Assembly: GCA_035578155.1 (NCBI GenBank)
Contig: JAPWDM010000004.1
Location: forward strand, 32,268,387 to 32,332,386
Reading direction: 5' to 3'
Source: Brachynemurus nebulosus
Lineage: Eukaryota; Arthropoda; Insecta; Neuroptera; Myrmeleontidae
Length of the DNA: 64,000 nt
Shown in pieces: positions 37,401 to 48,834 of this stretch. The notes beneath the pieces were generated by a model that saw only the letters and a program-made list of their open reading frames with translations, did no database searches and was not told the DNA's origin. Within the stretch, counting starts at the first letter, position 1; each line of letters opens with the position of its first letter. The position numbers were made by a program, and so were the translations under genes.

Positions 37401-38665
37401 GGGCCAATATTATAAAACTATTTTAATCGACAGTTAAATTTAATGCTCTGTTAAACTAATTTAACAGAGGGTTTGGATATTATAAAACTCAGTTAAATTT
37501 AAAGATCCGTTATATCACCCGTTAAACTAACTGATTCATTTTGCTCCTTTAAATATTTAACTGGATGTTAAATGAAAATTTTTATTTTTGACAACTACTT
37601 TTTTGACAAGCAGATTTTAACGTCAATAACTTTTGAAGTCACAGGCTACAGACTAATAACATGTTTTCAGTTTCACCGATTTCATCAGTATATTCAGTTT
37701 CTGATTAGGATACGATTGCGAGTTAAATTAGAATACAGTTGCCTAGAACTTTTCGCAATCGTACGAATCAATTTGAAACGTTAAAGTGATGCAGAATTTA
37801 AACTTTGATTTCGATTGACTAAAGAAGTAACAATGTATGTTTTAGAAAAAAGTGAAAATAACTTTCCAAAAGTGCCCAATTTCAGCAATGAACCAGTGTT
37901 GCTGATAACATTAAAATTTTATGCTACTGGGTCGTTTTAGCAAGTTATTTATAATAACTTTAATGTGAGCACGGTAACTGTGGGTAGAATTATCACATCG
38001 GTTCATTAAAAATGAACTTATTGAAATGTTAAGTACCAGTCAGGAAAAACGTAAGGTCTGTGCACATGTTTATAATATTGCACAATTTGCAAATGTATGT
38101 AGTGTGCAACTGATTGTACCTATATTAAAAATCAGTCACCAGGTGAAAATCGTACTGAAGTGTTTAGAAATAGAAAAGGTTTTTATTCCATTAACACTCA
38201 AATAATTTGCGACGTTCAGTTTCACATTACGAATGTTGTTGCTCGATTAGCAGGAGGTATCTACGGGCTACGACAGCAGAATTTTTGATAATTCTTTTAT
38301 TTTATTGTTTATATCGTCAGTCTCTTTGCATTCAGTTATTTTTAAATATTTTCTAGATATTTCTAATAAATTATATTTTTCATTTTCTATAAAATTTCAG
38401 CTACGATCTTTTTTTTCGATTCCATTGTATTTTGAACTTTTTACTTTGATTAGTTTTATTTTTGTCAATTTTATAATTGTCGTACGGGTAACTATGGTTT
38501 CAAATTTCAAATTGGAATGTAGTTTTGAGTATTTTAGTTTAATTTCTTGTTAACTAACTAACTGAACAATTCGTTTTATAATATCCAGTTTTAGTTTAAC
38601 AGTCTGTTAGATTTAACAGTCTGTTAGCTAACAGGCTGTTATCTTTTGCTTTATAATATTGGCCC
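37401..38665 (+). mobile_element. PIF/Harbinger element, decayed
   Basis: The 16-bp perfect terminal inverted repeats GGGCCAATATTATAAA are flanked by ATA at 37398-37400 and 38666-38668. Subterminal CTGTTAAA and CTGTTAG motifs are repeated at both ends. The element is 1,265 bp and encodes part of a HARBI1-like transposase on the plus strand. The 3' half of the gene is gone. Confidence 0.92.
37745..38310 (+). pseudogene. HARBI1-like transposase fragment
   Basis: The reading runs RTFRNRTNQFE, (shift) SDAEFKL, FRLTKEVTMYVLE, then PVLLITLKFYATGSF and VSTVTVGRIITSV. Further on are CTYIKNQSPGENRTEVFRN, RKGFYSINTQIICDVQFHIT, NVVARLAGG and finally DSRIFDNSF after another shift. These match the order of Harbinger transposases (LRFYATGSFQ, DxTHIxIxxPxxxxAExFRNRKGYxSINxQxVCD, NIVARWPGSxHDSRIFxNS). 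The first catalytic Asp (DCT) is present. The D.D of the C-terminal half is deleted. At least three frameshifts and several stops show it is dead. Confidence 0.9.
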
Positions 38666-38668
38666 ATA

Positions 38669-40860
38669 ATTAATTATATTACATCATTTTAATAAAAGTT
38701 TTGTGAATAGATTCAGACGATTGGAAGTATTTAAATTTGTAATATAAATTGTATTTATTTTATAGATAGGTACTAATTAACCGTACTGCCACGCAGCATC
38801 AGAGTTATAAATTTAAAACTAAAAACACTAGAAGTGCAATCAAGTCGAATGAGTCCCTACATGTTAGCATTACTCTATTTAGGTACATATGTAAATCTGT
38901 GTACTCTTTGATGTGCTCTTTATTCTGCTCAGAATTGAGTAGTCCTGGCATATAAAGGGTCATTCAACTTGTTTTACCACAAGAGTAATTACTTCGGGGA
39001 GGTGGTATTGAATGCATAATGACAAATCTAGACATGCGTATATATTATTTGAAAAAAAAGTAAGCAAACTGACCGGATAGGACAAATGCTCGGATTTGGA
39101 ATAATTTTCGGAAAAGTATATTCTAAATTCATTTATTAAAATGTTAGTGTTTGCTTTTTAGTTCAATTCTAAAATCAAAAGTCATTTTTCCATGAATTTA
39201 TCGTTTAAAACAGGTTAATTTATAAAACGATTTTCAAAAACCAACGAAAATTCTATTTTCACTATACCTGTGTTTCGTATTTTCTTTTTGTAAAACAGTT
39301 ACTGAAATATTTCGGAAGTACATAATTCTAAATAGTAAACAAAATTTTATTAGAAAAAAAATGTTCTCAGATCTTTTGTCTGTTTAACTGCCGCAAAGGT
39401 TATGAACCTTACAAATTTACTAATCTTGCCAAAATGATTTAAATATTTTCTTTTATCATTTAAATATCACATGACCTATGAATATAAGTACCTACTTCAT
39501 TTTTGTTAAACACAAAAAGGAAAAACATTACGTATCCATTTCCGGTAGATAATATTCAAAATAATATGTAAAATTTCTTGAATAATTAAATTATGTCCTA
39601 TTGTTTATTACATAATGAGTCTTAAGTACATCTACTATAATTATATAATTATTTTGATAAAACAAGAATTAAAATTTTTATTCACTAAAATAAAAGTAAA
39701 GAAAGATAAATTCAAATTTTATTTTGTTTTGTTTCGTAATATTAATATATACAGTGAAACTTGTTAAAAATAACGGATCTGTCTTTTTAAGTATGTACAT
39801 ATCCGCCTTTTGTGTTTGTTGTGATAACGCCCGACAATATTCATTTTACTTTTAAATTAAATATTCTTCCACATGTTTAAGAATTCATAAGTACACATTG
39901 TCACGGTTCCTTTACAACATTAAAAATAATGTATTAGAGAAAGATGATCACAGTAATTGAATGCGTACAACAGACAAAAAAAAATTATTTTGAATCGATT
40001 CTCTCATTCTGATAAATGAATTCCAGTGTTGCTCTTATTTTCCAACATACGGTGTTTATGTGTTTAATATGTATGAAAGGTACCTTTTTGTGGAAAATTA
40101 TCATAATTTGTCCAGAAGTAGTCAACAAAAGTGTACAGTTTGTCTATTGCATTAATTTATACAAGTGTGTATAAATATGTATAATTATTTTAAAAAAAAT
40201 ATAGATATGATAGGCACCGAAATATGTATACACTAAACAAAATAAAAATGAGATTATAGACGCCATAAAACAATTGTACCCATGTTATAATATATGTATG
40301 TGATTTAACGGTAATTGCAACATAATATGCTCGATGTAATGTAAGGGAAACAATAAATTAAGTTCGCGTTTTCAGTGGCGGCAACATGATTAAACAACAC
40401 ACACATGTTACATTGCCGTAGTAAACGTATAAGTAATGGTAAATTTATATTTTTTGAAAATGGCCTTCAGTTGGCTGTTAACACTATACAGTATTATTAT
40501 AAAGGTGGTACATTTCTTTTGCAGCATGAAGAATCAAACTTAGCTCATAAAAAAAAAAAAAAATTATTTATGAATCGGCAAAAAAGATTTATGTTTTCCA
40601 AGATTATAGGTATATTACCCTTAAGTCTTTGGATTGTGATCTACAAAAGGATTCTTCAGGGTTGCGTAATAAAAATTAAAATTCAGAAAATCTAGTCTTG
40701 CAGCTATGGTACTCGAAAATCTGATCAAAATTGTCGATCTTCCCGAAATCCATAAAAGTTCCAATATCTTGAAAACCAGCGATATTTTATCACACAGTAT
40801 TTTAATATTCTGGTCAGGCATGAGCTGGTCTATCATCCCTTCAAGGGATCTCGTTGACTT
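38669..40860. other. AT-rich intron, nothing recognised
   Basis: 40405-40869 has overlapping open frames of 80-96 codons on both strands. Neither shows a recognisable motif and one contains an A12 run, so I do not call a gene. Confidence 0.4.
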
Positions 40861-40867
40861 TTGGAAC

Positions 40868-40870
<3 letters not shown>

Positions 40871-40947
<77 letters not shown>
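40871..40947. repeat. (TA)n microsatellite
   Basis: About 38 TA units. The sequence TACAGTGTCTTTCAAAATGA follows at 40950 and looks like a Tc1-type terminus. No partner end was found. Confidence 0.97.
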
Positions 40948-40951
<4 letters not shown>

Positions 40952-41192
40952 CAGTGTCTTTCAAAATGATTGAAGTGTCAAGGTCATAAAAAATGTGTAC
41001 AAATAAAAATATTGCCGCTCTTCATAAAAATGATCAAAATTATATTATATACGTATAACATTGGATAGCGTGGCATGTTTGGAAAAGGGAATGCAGTTTT
41101 ATAGAAAATATGTATTACTATAATATAGTTACCGTGAAATAAGTTTTGTGTTCAGCAATGCCCTTGGCAATTCAATCATTTAGAAAGGCTCC

Positions 41193-41259
<67 letters not shown>
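41193..41259. repeat. (TA)n microsatellite
   Basis: An uninterrupted TA tract on the left of the 41.35-41.81 kb inverted-repeat complex. Confidence 0.97.
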
Positions 41260-41260
<1 letters not shown>

Positions 41261-41346
41261 CGTGTAAAGTATATAAATCTTGCTAAAACAAATTTTTTGA
41301 TTTTAAAAAAACATCTGGGAAACACGTTTACGACCTAAACATGTTT

Positions 41347-41811
41347 ACAAAATTTTACTGAATTTTAGTCAATAAAATTATTTTCTACCTTTGATACTAC
41401 GAAGGTATAAATTTTGACAGTGCCGTACTTAGAAAAATTTTGAAACACCATATAGCCAGCTAATTTGCTAATATATATAGGGTGTAGAAAAAAGCTCTCG
41501 TCCTTTTGAGGGGTGACTCACTGCACCCTGTAGACACTAAAACCACAGGAATTTTTTCGGAATTAACAGTTTGAGAAAATCACAAATTAGCTGGCTATAT
41601 GGTGTTTCAAAATTTTTCTTAAGTACGGCACTGTCAAAATTATGCATAAATACCTTCGTAATATCAAAGGTAGAAAATAATTTAATTAACTAAAATTTAG
41701 TAAAATTTTGTCGTCTCTCTCTCGCTCTCGTCCTATTGAGGGGTCACTCACTGCACCCTGTAGACACTAAGACCACAGGAATTTTTTCGGAATTAACAGT
41801 TTGAGAAATCG

Positions 41812-41812
<1 letters not shown>
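41347..41812. repeat. Inverted repeat with interleaved direct repeat
   Basis: The left arm 41347-41467 and right arm 41583-41711 are near-identical reverse complements (for example GACAGTGCCGTACTTA versus TAAGTACGGCACTGTC). The spacer 41494-41582, containing CACTGCACCCTGTAGACACT, is repeated in direct orientation at 41724-41812 with about four changes. The order is therefore arm, unit, inverted arm, unit, between two TA tracts. Confidence 0.9.

Positions 41813-41814
<2 letters not shown>

Positions 41815-41888
<74 letters not shown>
41815..41888. repeat. (TA)n microsatellite
   Basis: A TA tract bordering the right side of the inverted-repeat complex. Confidence 0.97.
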
Positions 41889-41893
<5 letters not shown>

Positions 41894-42856
41894 TATTTTG
41901 TCAACGTTATGTGAAATTTTCTATAAATTTTACCCGATTAACACCATGACCGCCATTAAGCTATAATAATAAGACGCCCAACTGATATTTTGATAGCTAA
42001 TACACTTTATATAGAATTGTTGATGTCGTACGATGTGAAGGTTTCACTTGACGTCTTATGACGTCAATGACCGTCAAGGTGTTGATATTGTGTGACGAAA
42101 TTCGGAGGGCATTGCATGATTCAATTTTAGTAAAAACTATTGCAGAAGTATTGTAAATTCTTTCAATGTTTTTATTGTCTCCTTTAATCGAACTAATATT
42201 AAAATACCGTCATTGATCATACTTCTATGTATTGTATAATACAGTACGCATACAAATAAAATGGTAATTGTTTGTATTTATAATGATATCAATGAGTTTT
42301 AAATGAATTCACGCATGAGAAATTATTGTACGTGTATATTTTCATATGATCATATTATTGAATTTATTTATTTACTGTAAAACAAGTTTACTGGTTTTAC
42401 TTACTGATTTACTGATCAGAATACAAAAAAATGTATTTATTTAAAATTATATAACTAAACCCATTTATATGATCTGTTTACTTAACTATAAAATATAATA
42501 GTGAAGACAAGGATACATGAATTGAACTTATCAGAGCAATTAGTAATTTAATAATATATTAATTTTATATCAATGTATTGTTAATTAACTGTGTGAAAAA
42601 TGTTCAATAAATTATGAGCTTATATAATACTTGTCAGTGTCTGCAAGTACAGTAGGTACAGAGTAGTGAAAAAGAATATTGAATTTTTTTTCAACAGGGA
42701 TATTTTCTTTAATAAAATTAACAAAAGGTTTTACAGAGTTTTAAACTAAGTGTATTAGTTAAAGCGAGTTTAGGTAAATGAGACTGTTTTACATGTTGAG
42801 TTTATTGAATTTCATAGAAATTAAACTGGATTTAACTTTCAGACAAGGCTGATTAA

Positions 42857-42970
42857 CACTTTCATTGCCAATCACGCAATATCGCGTGACAAATATAAGA
42901 ACCTACTTATCTAACATAAACTATTTGGCCATCTCACAAAGTCTATATTTTTAGCTTGGCAATGAAAGTG
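42857..42970. mobile_element. piggyBac-type MITE (TTAA duplication)
   Basis: CACTTTCATTGCCAA and TTGGCAATGAAAGTG are perfect inverted ends flanked on both sides by TTAA (42853-42856, 42971-42974), the piggyBac target. It is 114 bp and non-coding. An internal CGCAATATCGCG palindrome is present. Confidence 0.88.
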
Positions 42971-43870
42971 TTAAGCTTAAGTTTAAACTCAGTTTGTAAA
43001 ACGGTAAAGTACTCGTAGATTGTTTCTCAATTTTATTGCGAACCACTAATATTAATATGTCGGAGAATATTTTGCAGAGCGCTAACATAATATATGTATA
43101 TACAAATTATAAGTTCGCTTTATGACTCAAATTCTCCCTGATACTCACAAAACTTGAGGAAGAAGAAGTAAATCGAAATTATTTTATGGATCGGTATACT
43201 TTCCATTATCTGGTGCCATTGTCAACCATCTGGAAAAAAACGTTGCTTTAACCAAAGTAATGAACTTTTTTTTGTATTCTAGGAGATTTATTTTATTAAA
43301 TTTACATCGATTTTTTCAATATCTTTTTGCAATTTCTTGCTCTTTTGAACTTGTATCTATGAGACTATGTTTGCTTAATTGTATTTAAAATTTGTTTCCA
43401 AACATTGTCAGTAACCTAATTGATAATGATTAGTTAAGTAGGTGTAATCGGTTAAATACGTCCAATGGACATGGGTGTAACTATAGAAAAACACTGGTGT
43501 GTATAGCCCACCTGAGTGAGCTTTAATGTCTATCCCAGAAAGCTTCCTTCGCACTTAGTAAAAAAACGTTCCAAGCAAAAATTTTTACATGAACTCAGTT
43601 CTCTCAGAATTACCTCAGAGTAAATTGATGGCTTTGGTCATGCCTGTGGGGGCCAAACTTAAACATGTAATGCAGACATACACTCAAGGTGCAAAGGAAG
43701 AATATTTAATAGTATGTACCTATTTCTTAATACTCTCATCATGATTTTTCCAGTCTTCATCTGTAAAGAATTGTTTATAAAAAAATTTTTGTACAATGAG
43801 ATTCAACTTCGTATCTCATAGCATGAACCCTATTATACAACTAACTATTTTGATTACATAAATAGAGACT

Positions 43871-45137
43871 AGGGGAGACAGGGGCATGTACTAACAGATT
43901 TTACTTTTTTACATATTAAACGGAAATGAAATTAGTTAGCGATTTTCTTTTTGTAAACGTTATGAAGCATCAACTATCTGTCTATAATTTTTGATAAAAA
44001 AAACTTACATATCCCTTGTACTTTCTATGGAAAAAACCATTTTCTTAAAAAATGTGTTTGTTAATACTTGCCCCACTTTTGGGGCAAGTTTTAACAACGT
44101 TGGGGTAAGTATTAACATTACAGTTTTAATGTGATTATGATATTTTGTAGATATGTACTTATAGGAAATAAAACAAAGTATCATATTTAACGTGTTTATT
44201 ATTAGAAAGGAATTAATTTGACATAGAAAATTCTTATTTTAGATTTATCTTTACTTAATTAGTTAAAGTTAATCATTATTTTAATTTTTTTCTGAGGCAA
44301 TAGTTAGTCAGTCCTTATTAAGTAGCAAATTACGTCACTTTGACCTTGATAACAAAACAAAAATTGGTAAATTTTCAGTCTTCGATAGACAACCACAATC
44401 GTTTAATATCTTCTATATTAAAAAATATTTACTTATTAAAAAATTAGTCTTCGTCTTATTTAACATTATTATAATAATATATGATAACTCAGATCAAGCA
44501 AACTCTTCCTCTGCTTCACTGCAGAAAAGATATAAAAATTAAAACCATTTAAATTTAACACGCACATACATGCAAACATATTTGGCAATGTAACGAAAAA
44601 AAATTTGGTAACCTCGAAGCATGAAAATGACGATATTGGGATTTTGAAATCGGGATGAATACAATAACCTCCTTATAGGGAAGTTATAAACATAGTCTTT
44701 GTCGCATAAAATGTAAACGAGGTAAATGTCAACATGTTAATACTTACCCCATGCATTTTGTTAATACTTGCCTCGAAGGTAAATTTTTTACAAATTTAAA
44801 TTTTTAAAAAGAATACGTTGATAATGCGGTAAAATTTAAACAAAATACAATACCAGATGGAATATGCTACCGTTTGAAATAAATTTAGTCTCTTTTAGGT
44901 ATACAATCGTGCTTCAAATCAAAAAACCGTCGACTTAAAAATGTTCTTTTACCTAATAAAATCTACGCCTTACTCACAACTTTGTTTTGCGGCAACCGGC
45001 CGAAGGCTGATTGGTCACAACGTGCCCGTGGTCATCTACTGATGACAGCAACCGGACGTTCTTAATTTTTTCGTCCGTAGTTTGGCGGAAAATGGCCTGT
45101 TAATACTTGCCCCCGTTAATACTAGCCCTGTCTCCCC
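43871..45137. mobile_element. Unclassified element, AGGGGAGACAGGG ends, TTAATACTTGCCCC repeats
   Basis: The ends AGGGGAGACAGGG are inverted and flanked by ACT on both sides (43868-43870, 45138-45140). TTAATACTTGCCCC or a close variant occurs near 44061, 44101 (as GGGGTAAGTATTAACA, inverted), 44737, 44757 and 45099. CTTGCCCCACTTTTGGGGCAAG at 44067 is a hairpin. The 1,267-bp element has no convincing coding sequence. A more GC-rich patch at 44990-45060 is unidentified. Confidence 0.78.
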
Positions 45138-45890
45138 TACTAAATAAACTATTTCTGTTATGCGCTTTACGACTTTGCCTGCATTATTACTAACGAGCAC
45201 ATTTCCCCTGTATGCATCTATCACAGTTATGTTAAGTGGTTTTCATTTAATAATCAAATTCCTTTTGTTTGTAATATGAACTCATAATGACCGTTTATTG
45301 AAATATTTCACTTATTCCTTATAATTTGAATTATTCCGATAATAATATTTCATTTTTGAAAAAAAAGCATTTTATTACACTCATAATTTCAATTTAATAA
45401 TCATAATAACAACAAAACGCTATTTGTGCTGTCCATATATAGAGAAATGATATTAAAATGAAATAGCTGTTATTCGTAGATATTATTCCACATGTAGTTT
45501 TAGATTAGCTTACAGCATTTGAATATTGTTTGAATCGTTTTTGTTGTTACATTGTTGCGTGAATGTCGTGTATATTTATCTACAGTTAGCTAAGAATAAG
45601 TTGCGGCAGTGCAGTATAACGTTTTTGTTTTTTTTTTCAAAGTCGATTTCTGTTCTTCCTTTTTTTAAAATGTTGTTATGAAATAATTGGATATCATATA
45701 AAATAATATAGAACAACAAAATACAACTAGAGGCATCAAAAATGGAATTATAGATTTATGAATAATTTCTTTTTATTGTATGCATGAACTGATTTAAAAA
45801 GTACATGACGTTATATTAGTGTAAATAACAATAAGACTAACTTTTGGTAAAAGTTAAAATTTTTAGTTTAAATATTGGAATCTGTTGAAT

Positions 45891-45951
45891 GACGATAGGT
45901 TAAACTATTATAACTGCGGTGCACGATTAGTTTAGTTTAACCTATCCAGAC
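45891..45951. repeat. Hairpin upstream of the Penelope fragment
   Basis: GATAGGTTAAACTA and TAGTTTAACCTATC are exact reverse complements separated by about 26 bp. It lies directly before the Penelope-like reading frame, so it could be at the 5' truncation junction. Confidence 0.7.
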
Positions 45952-45959
45952 AGTATTAG

Positions 45960-46483
45960 GAAAACAGAAAGTGGCAATATTACATATAACATTACCATAC
46001 TTAGGACAACGGATTGCTCCTGTATCTGCGCTTCTCCAATCCAATGGCATACGACCGGTGTTTAACTATCCTTTCACTGTTAAAAACTTTTTCCATTCAA
46101 ACCTGAAACCAACTATACCAGTTGAAAAGAGAGATAATTTAATTTATTCAGTCCCATGTGGTTCCTGCGAAGCCTTTTAAATCGGTCAGATCTCGAAAAT
46201 GCTGGAACATCGGCTAAAACAACATCGATGGGATCTGAAAAGGGGCGATTTCAAAACTGGCTTAGCACAACATTCAAATGAAAACGACCACCGTTTTGTT
46301 TTTGATGACACCAAAGTGCTACATTTTGAGAAAGTTTACCGAAAAAGATTAATTTTGGAAGGCTTATGGATAAACACCCAAGAAACACATTGTAATAATC
46401 AAATTGATGTGTCAAATTTGACATGTTATCAAACAATGTGTAAAAATGCGCAGAAGTTTCTAAAAAATCATCCAACGCAGTAA
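45960..46483 (+). pseudogene. Penelope-like retroelement, GIY-YIG endonuclease
   Basis: One frame from about 45960 to TAA at 46481-46483 is interrupted once, at 46178-46180. It reads GIRPVFNYPFTVKNFFHSNL, NLIYSVPCGSCEAF, stop, IGQISKMLEHRLKQHRWDLK, GLAQHSNENDHRF and RKRLILEGLWIN. These are the features of the Penelope-type GIY-YIG domain: IY in the GIY strand, the CxxC (CGSC) and AxHxxxxxHxF zinc motif, the basic R-x3-H helix and the catalytic Glu (ILEGLWI). The stop replaces the Tyr of YIG, one base from TAC or TAT. The reverse transcriptase part is missing (5' truncation). A hammerhead motif of the same type of element lies downstream at 48331-48396. Confidence 0.9.
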
Positions 46484-46655
46484 ATGTCAAATATGTATAT
46501 AATAAATATAATACACAAAATTCTCATTACAAACATACATAATTACATTGGATTTTGTCATTAGTAGAAAGATGTTTTTACTTTATTTTGTTTGTTTTTA
46601 AATTAGTACTATACTTTTACTTCGTTTTCATTATGTTTTTATTAATAATTTAATT

Positions 46656-48196
46656 GACGACATGGGTGGAATAATAGCCTAATTTCAAAATACTAGTTTT
46701 GAGATAAATTGATTTAAATATTTCAGAAATTAGGTTCTTATTTCCGAAATTCAAATAAAATTATTGGCGACGGATTAATATGAAAATGACAACTTGGATA
46801 CAATAACAACCTAAATTAAATTAAAAATTTAAGTCAAGATTTTTTTAAATAAAAAGTACACCAGCTATACTAAACATGGATACTAAACAAGTAATAAAAT
46901 AAGTACAGTGGAGCATCGATTATCTGAACCTCGATTAACCAAACGCGTTCCAGAAGACAAAATTCAAATTTAGTAGTAGTTCCGTCTATTTCTTTAATTA
47001 CCTTATTCCTTGATAGCTTTTTCCCTTGGCAAATTAATCCTTTTGTAACTCCTACCTCTATTGTGGAACTTTTTGTTGTCTTCTAAAATATAAGCCTACT
47101 GTTTACGTGTTTACCATTATTTAGCGCTATGTACCTTTATGTACTATATGTAATTTTTATTTATTTGTTTTTGTGTAAGCATCGTAGTATGTGCAAAAGA
47201 TATTTGTGTTTATTATTATTGTTTATTCGTTTCACTATGCTCATATACATAATATAACACTAATGGTTGTTTTTTCGAAAATGATCGATTAACCAAACCT
47301 ATTATAGTTCGCATAATCGATGCTCCAGTGTACATAGGTAATATAGGTATGTATATATATACACACATAATTGGCAAAACAAAAATATTTTTTTAAAATA
47401 CATACAGATACACATACAGTGCCGTTATGAAATGAGGAGAAAACAAATTATTTTATATGATTTAAAAACAATATTTTATAAACTTAGATATACCTCATTT
47501 TTTAGTTATATACCTATCGTAAAGAACTATCATTCATATTTAACATTTAAGAATTAAGAATTATGTATTTATGTTTAGAAATTAGACATTCTTATAGGAA
47601 AATCATCTCAACTGTCAATTCAAAATCAAAACACTACATTTAAAATAAAAAAAGGTTCGGTAATAATTTTCTTTTAAGTATAATCAGAAGTACCTTATAG
47701 GCTACATTTAAGAATATAAATGAATATAAAAAAATAAGTTTTATTTTTAAACTGGAAAAAGTCATTTATTGTACCTTCATTTTCTGAAGGTACTGTATAC
47801 AAATAGGTTTAAAAATATTTTACAAAATTTTATTATTGTTTTATCTTTATTAGGGGTAGTAGAACTTGTTCTATCATGTTTTTTTCTCATGAAAACAATA
47901 TTTTTGTTGGATATACGTACCTTACCTATATAATTCTTATTAGAACCCAATTTTTCATGCACATCCTAATAAATTAATATGTATGTATGTGTTACATGGT
48001 TTAATTTAAGTTAGGTCAACTAATAGCAAATTGCGAAAATAACAACCTAACACAAAATTATTAATATCTTCGTTATTTTTAAAGATTTTAAAGTGAATTT
48101 TTTTTTACAAATAGAGCTATCCCAGAGCTACAAAAAAATGCAATTTACGGAAAAACTTTCTAACGCGAGTTAGGCTATTATTCCACCCATGTCGTC
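46656..48196. mobile_element. Non-autonomous element inserted in the Penelope 3' region
   Basis: GACGACATGGGTGGAATAAT at 46656 and its reverse complement ending at 48196 form inverted ends of 27 bp, perfect through TAGCCTAA. They are flanked by AATT (46652-46655, 48197-48200), though that palindromic duplication is ambiguous. The 1,541-bp interior is AT-rich, non-coding and includes a nested pogo-like MITE. Removing it brings the Penelope stop codon to about 1.7 kb minus 1.5 kb from the ribozyme, a reasonable 3'-UTR distance. Confidence 0.8.
46906..47330. mobile_element. pogo-like MITE 3, nested
   Basis: CAGTGGAGCATCGATTATCT and the inverted right end GCATAATCGATGCTCCAGTG are terminal repeats (21 of 24 matching) with TA on both sides. 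TCGATTAACCAAAC occurs near both ends in direct orientation. It sits inside 46656-48196. Confidence 0.86.
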
Positions 48197-48330
48197 AATT
48201 AATTGTTTTATCTAATTATGTGCAGTTTTAACTTCTGTAAAATTCAATATTTTATTTTATTCTATTTTAATTTTAACCTTATTTGTTTTATCTTAAAATT
48301 GACGTGTTACAGGATATATTTTTTTAAAAA

Positions 48331-48396
48331 TTTTTATTTGCCTGATGAGGGGGATGATTTAGAAAACCCCGAAACGTACGTCGCTCTGAATAAAAA
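48331..48396 (+). ncRNA. Hammerhead ribozyme (Penelope pLTR type)
   Basis: The core CTGATGA is at 48342-48348 and GAAA at 48371-48374. Stem II is GGGG (48349-48352) with CCCC (48367-48370). Stem III is the very short AC/GT (74-75 with 80-81) closed by GTAC, and the cleavage triplet GTC is at 48380-48382. Stem I pairs GC (48340-48341) with GC (48383-48384). After an internal loop it pairs TTTTTATT (48331-48338) with AATAAAAA (48389-48396), eight Watson-Crick pairs. Penelope-like elements are known to carry type I hammerheads with short stem III in their pseudo-LTRs, and one is 1.9 kb upstream on the same strand. Confidence 0.88.
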
Positions 48397-48669
48397 TAAT
48401 TTTTCAAATTACAACTGGTGATTATTTTCCAAAATCCTTTCCTTAATATAGAACATCACCAAAAACCCTTTATAAAAAACAATATTTTTAAGTAACAATA
48501 TTTGAAAATTTTCGTTTTCATATCATGCAAATTTTACAAAATTTCCTCAAAAGACTGCTTTTATGCATTTAATTTCCGTAAGTTTGATATTTTTTTAACT
48601 TTTTTTTTTTTAAATACCTAATATAAATAATGATAAAAAATTTATAGAATAAACTTTTTGTGAAAAAAG

Positions 48670-48834
48670 CATTTTGTATTTTATAATCCATTTTAAATAA
48701 CTATTTTCCATTTTCAAGTTTAAATATGTTCAGCAAAACCATTTTCCATTTTATATTTAAAATGCATTTTTGGAAACCATTTTCCATTTTTTATTTTAAA
48801 CGGTTTCTATGAACGATTTTTCCCAGCCCTGACC
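48670..48834. mobile_element. hAT-type element end with ACCATTTTCCATTTT repeats
   Basis: On the minus strand the segment starts CAGGGCTGGGAAAAATCG, a frequent hAT terminus. The subterminal motif CCATTTTCCATTTT is repeated at least three times. No left terminus was found, so it is a fragment. Confidence 0.5.

Noticed and set aside
40405..40869. Overlapping 96-codon plus-strand and 82-codon minus-strand open frames
   Set aside because: There is no recognisable motif, an A12 run lies in the plus frame, and composition is the same as the surroundings.
45036..45224. 62-codon minus-strand frame crossing the end of the 43871-45137 element
   Set aside because: It spans the transposon boundary and shows no family motif.
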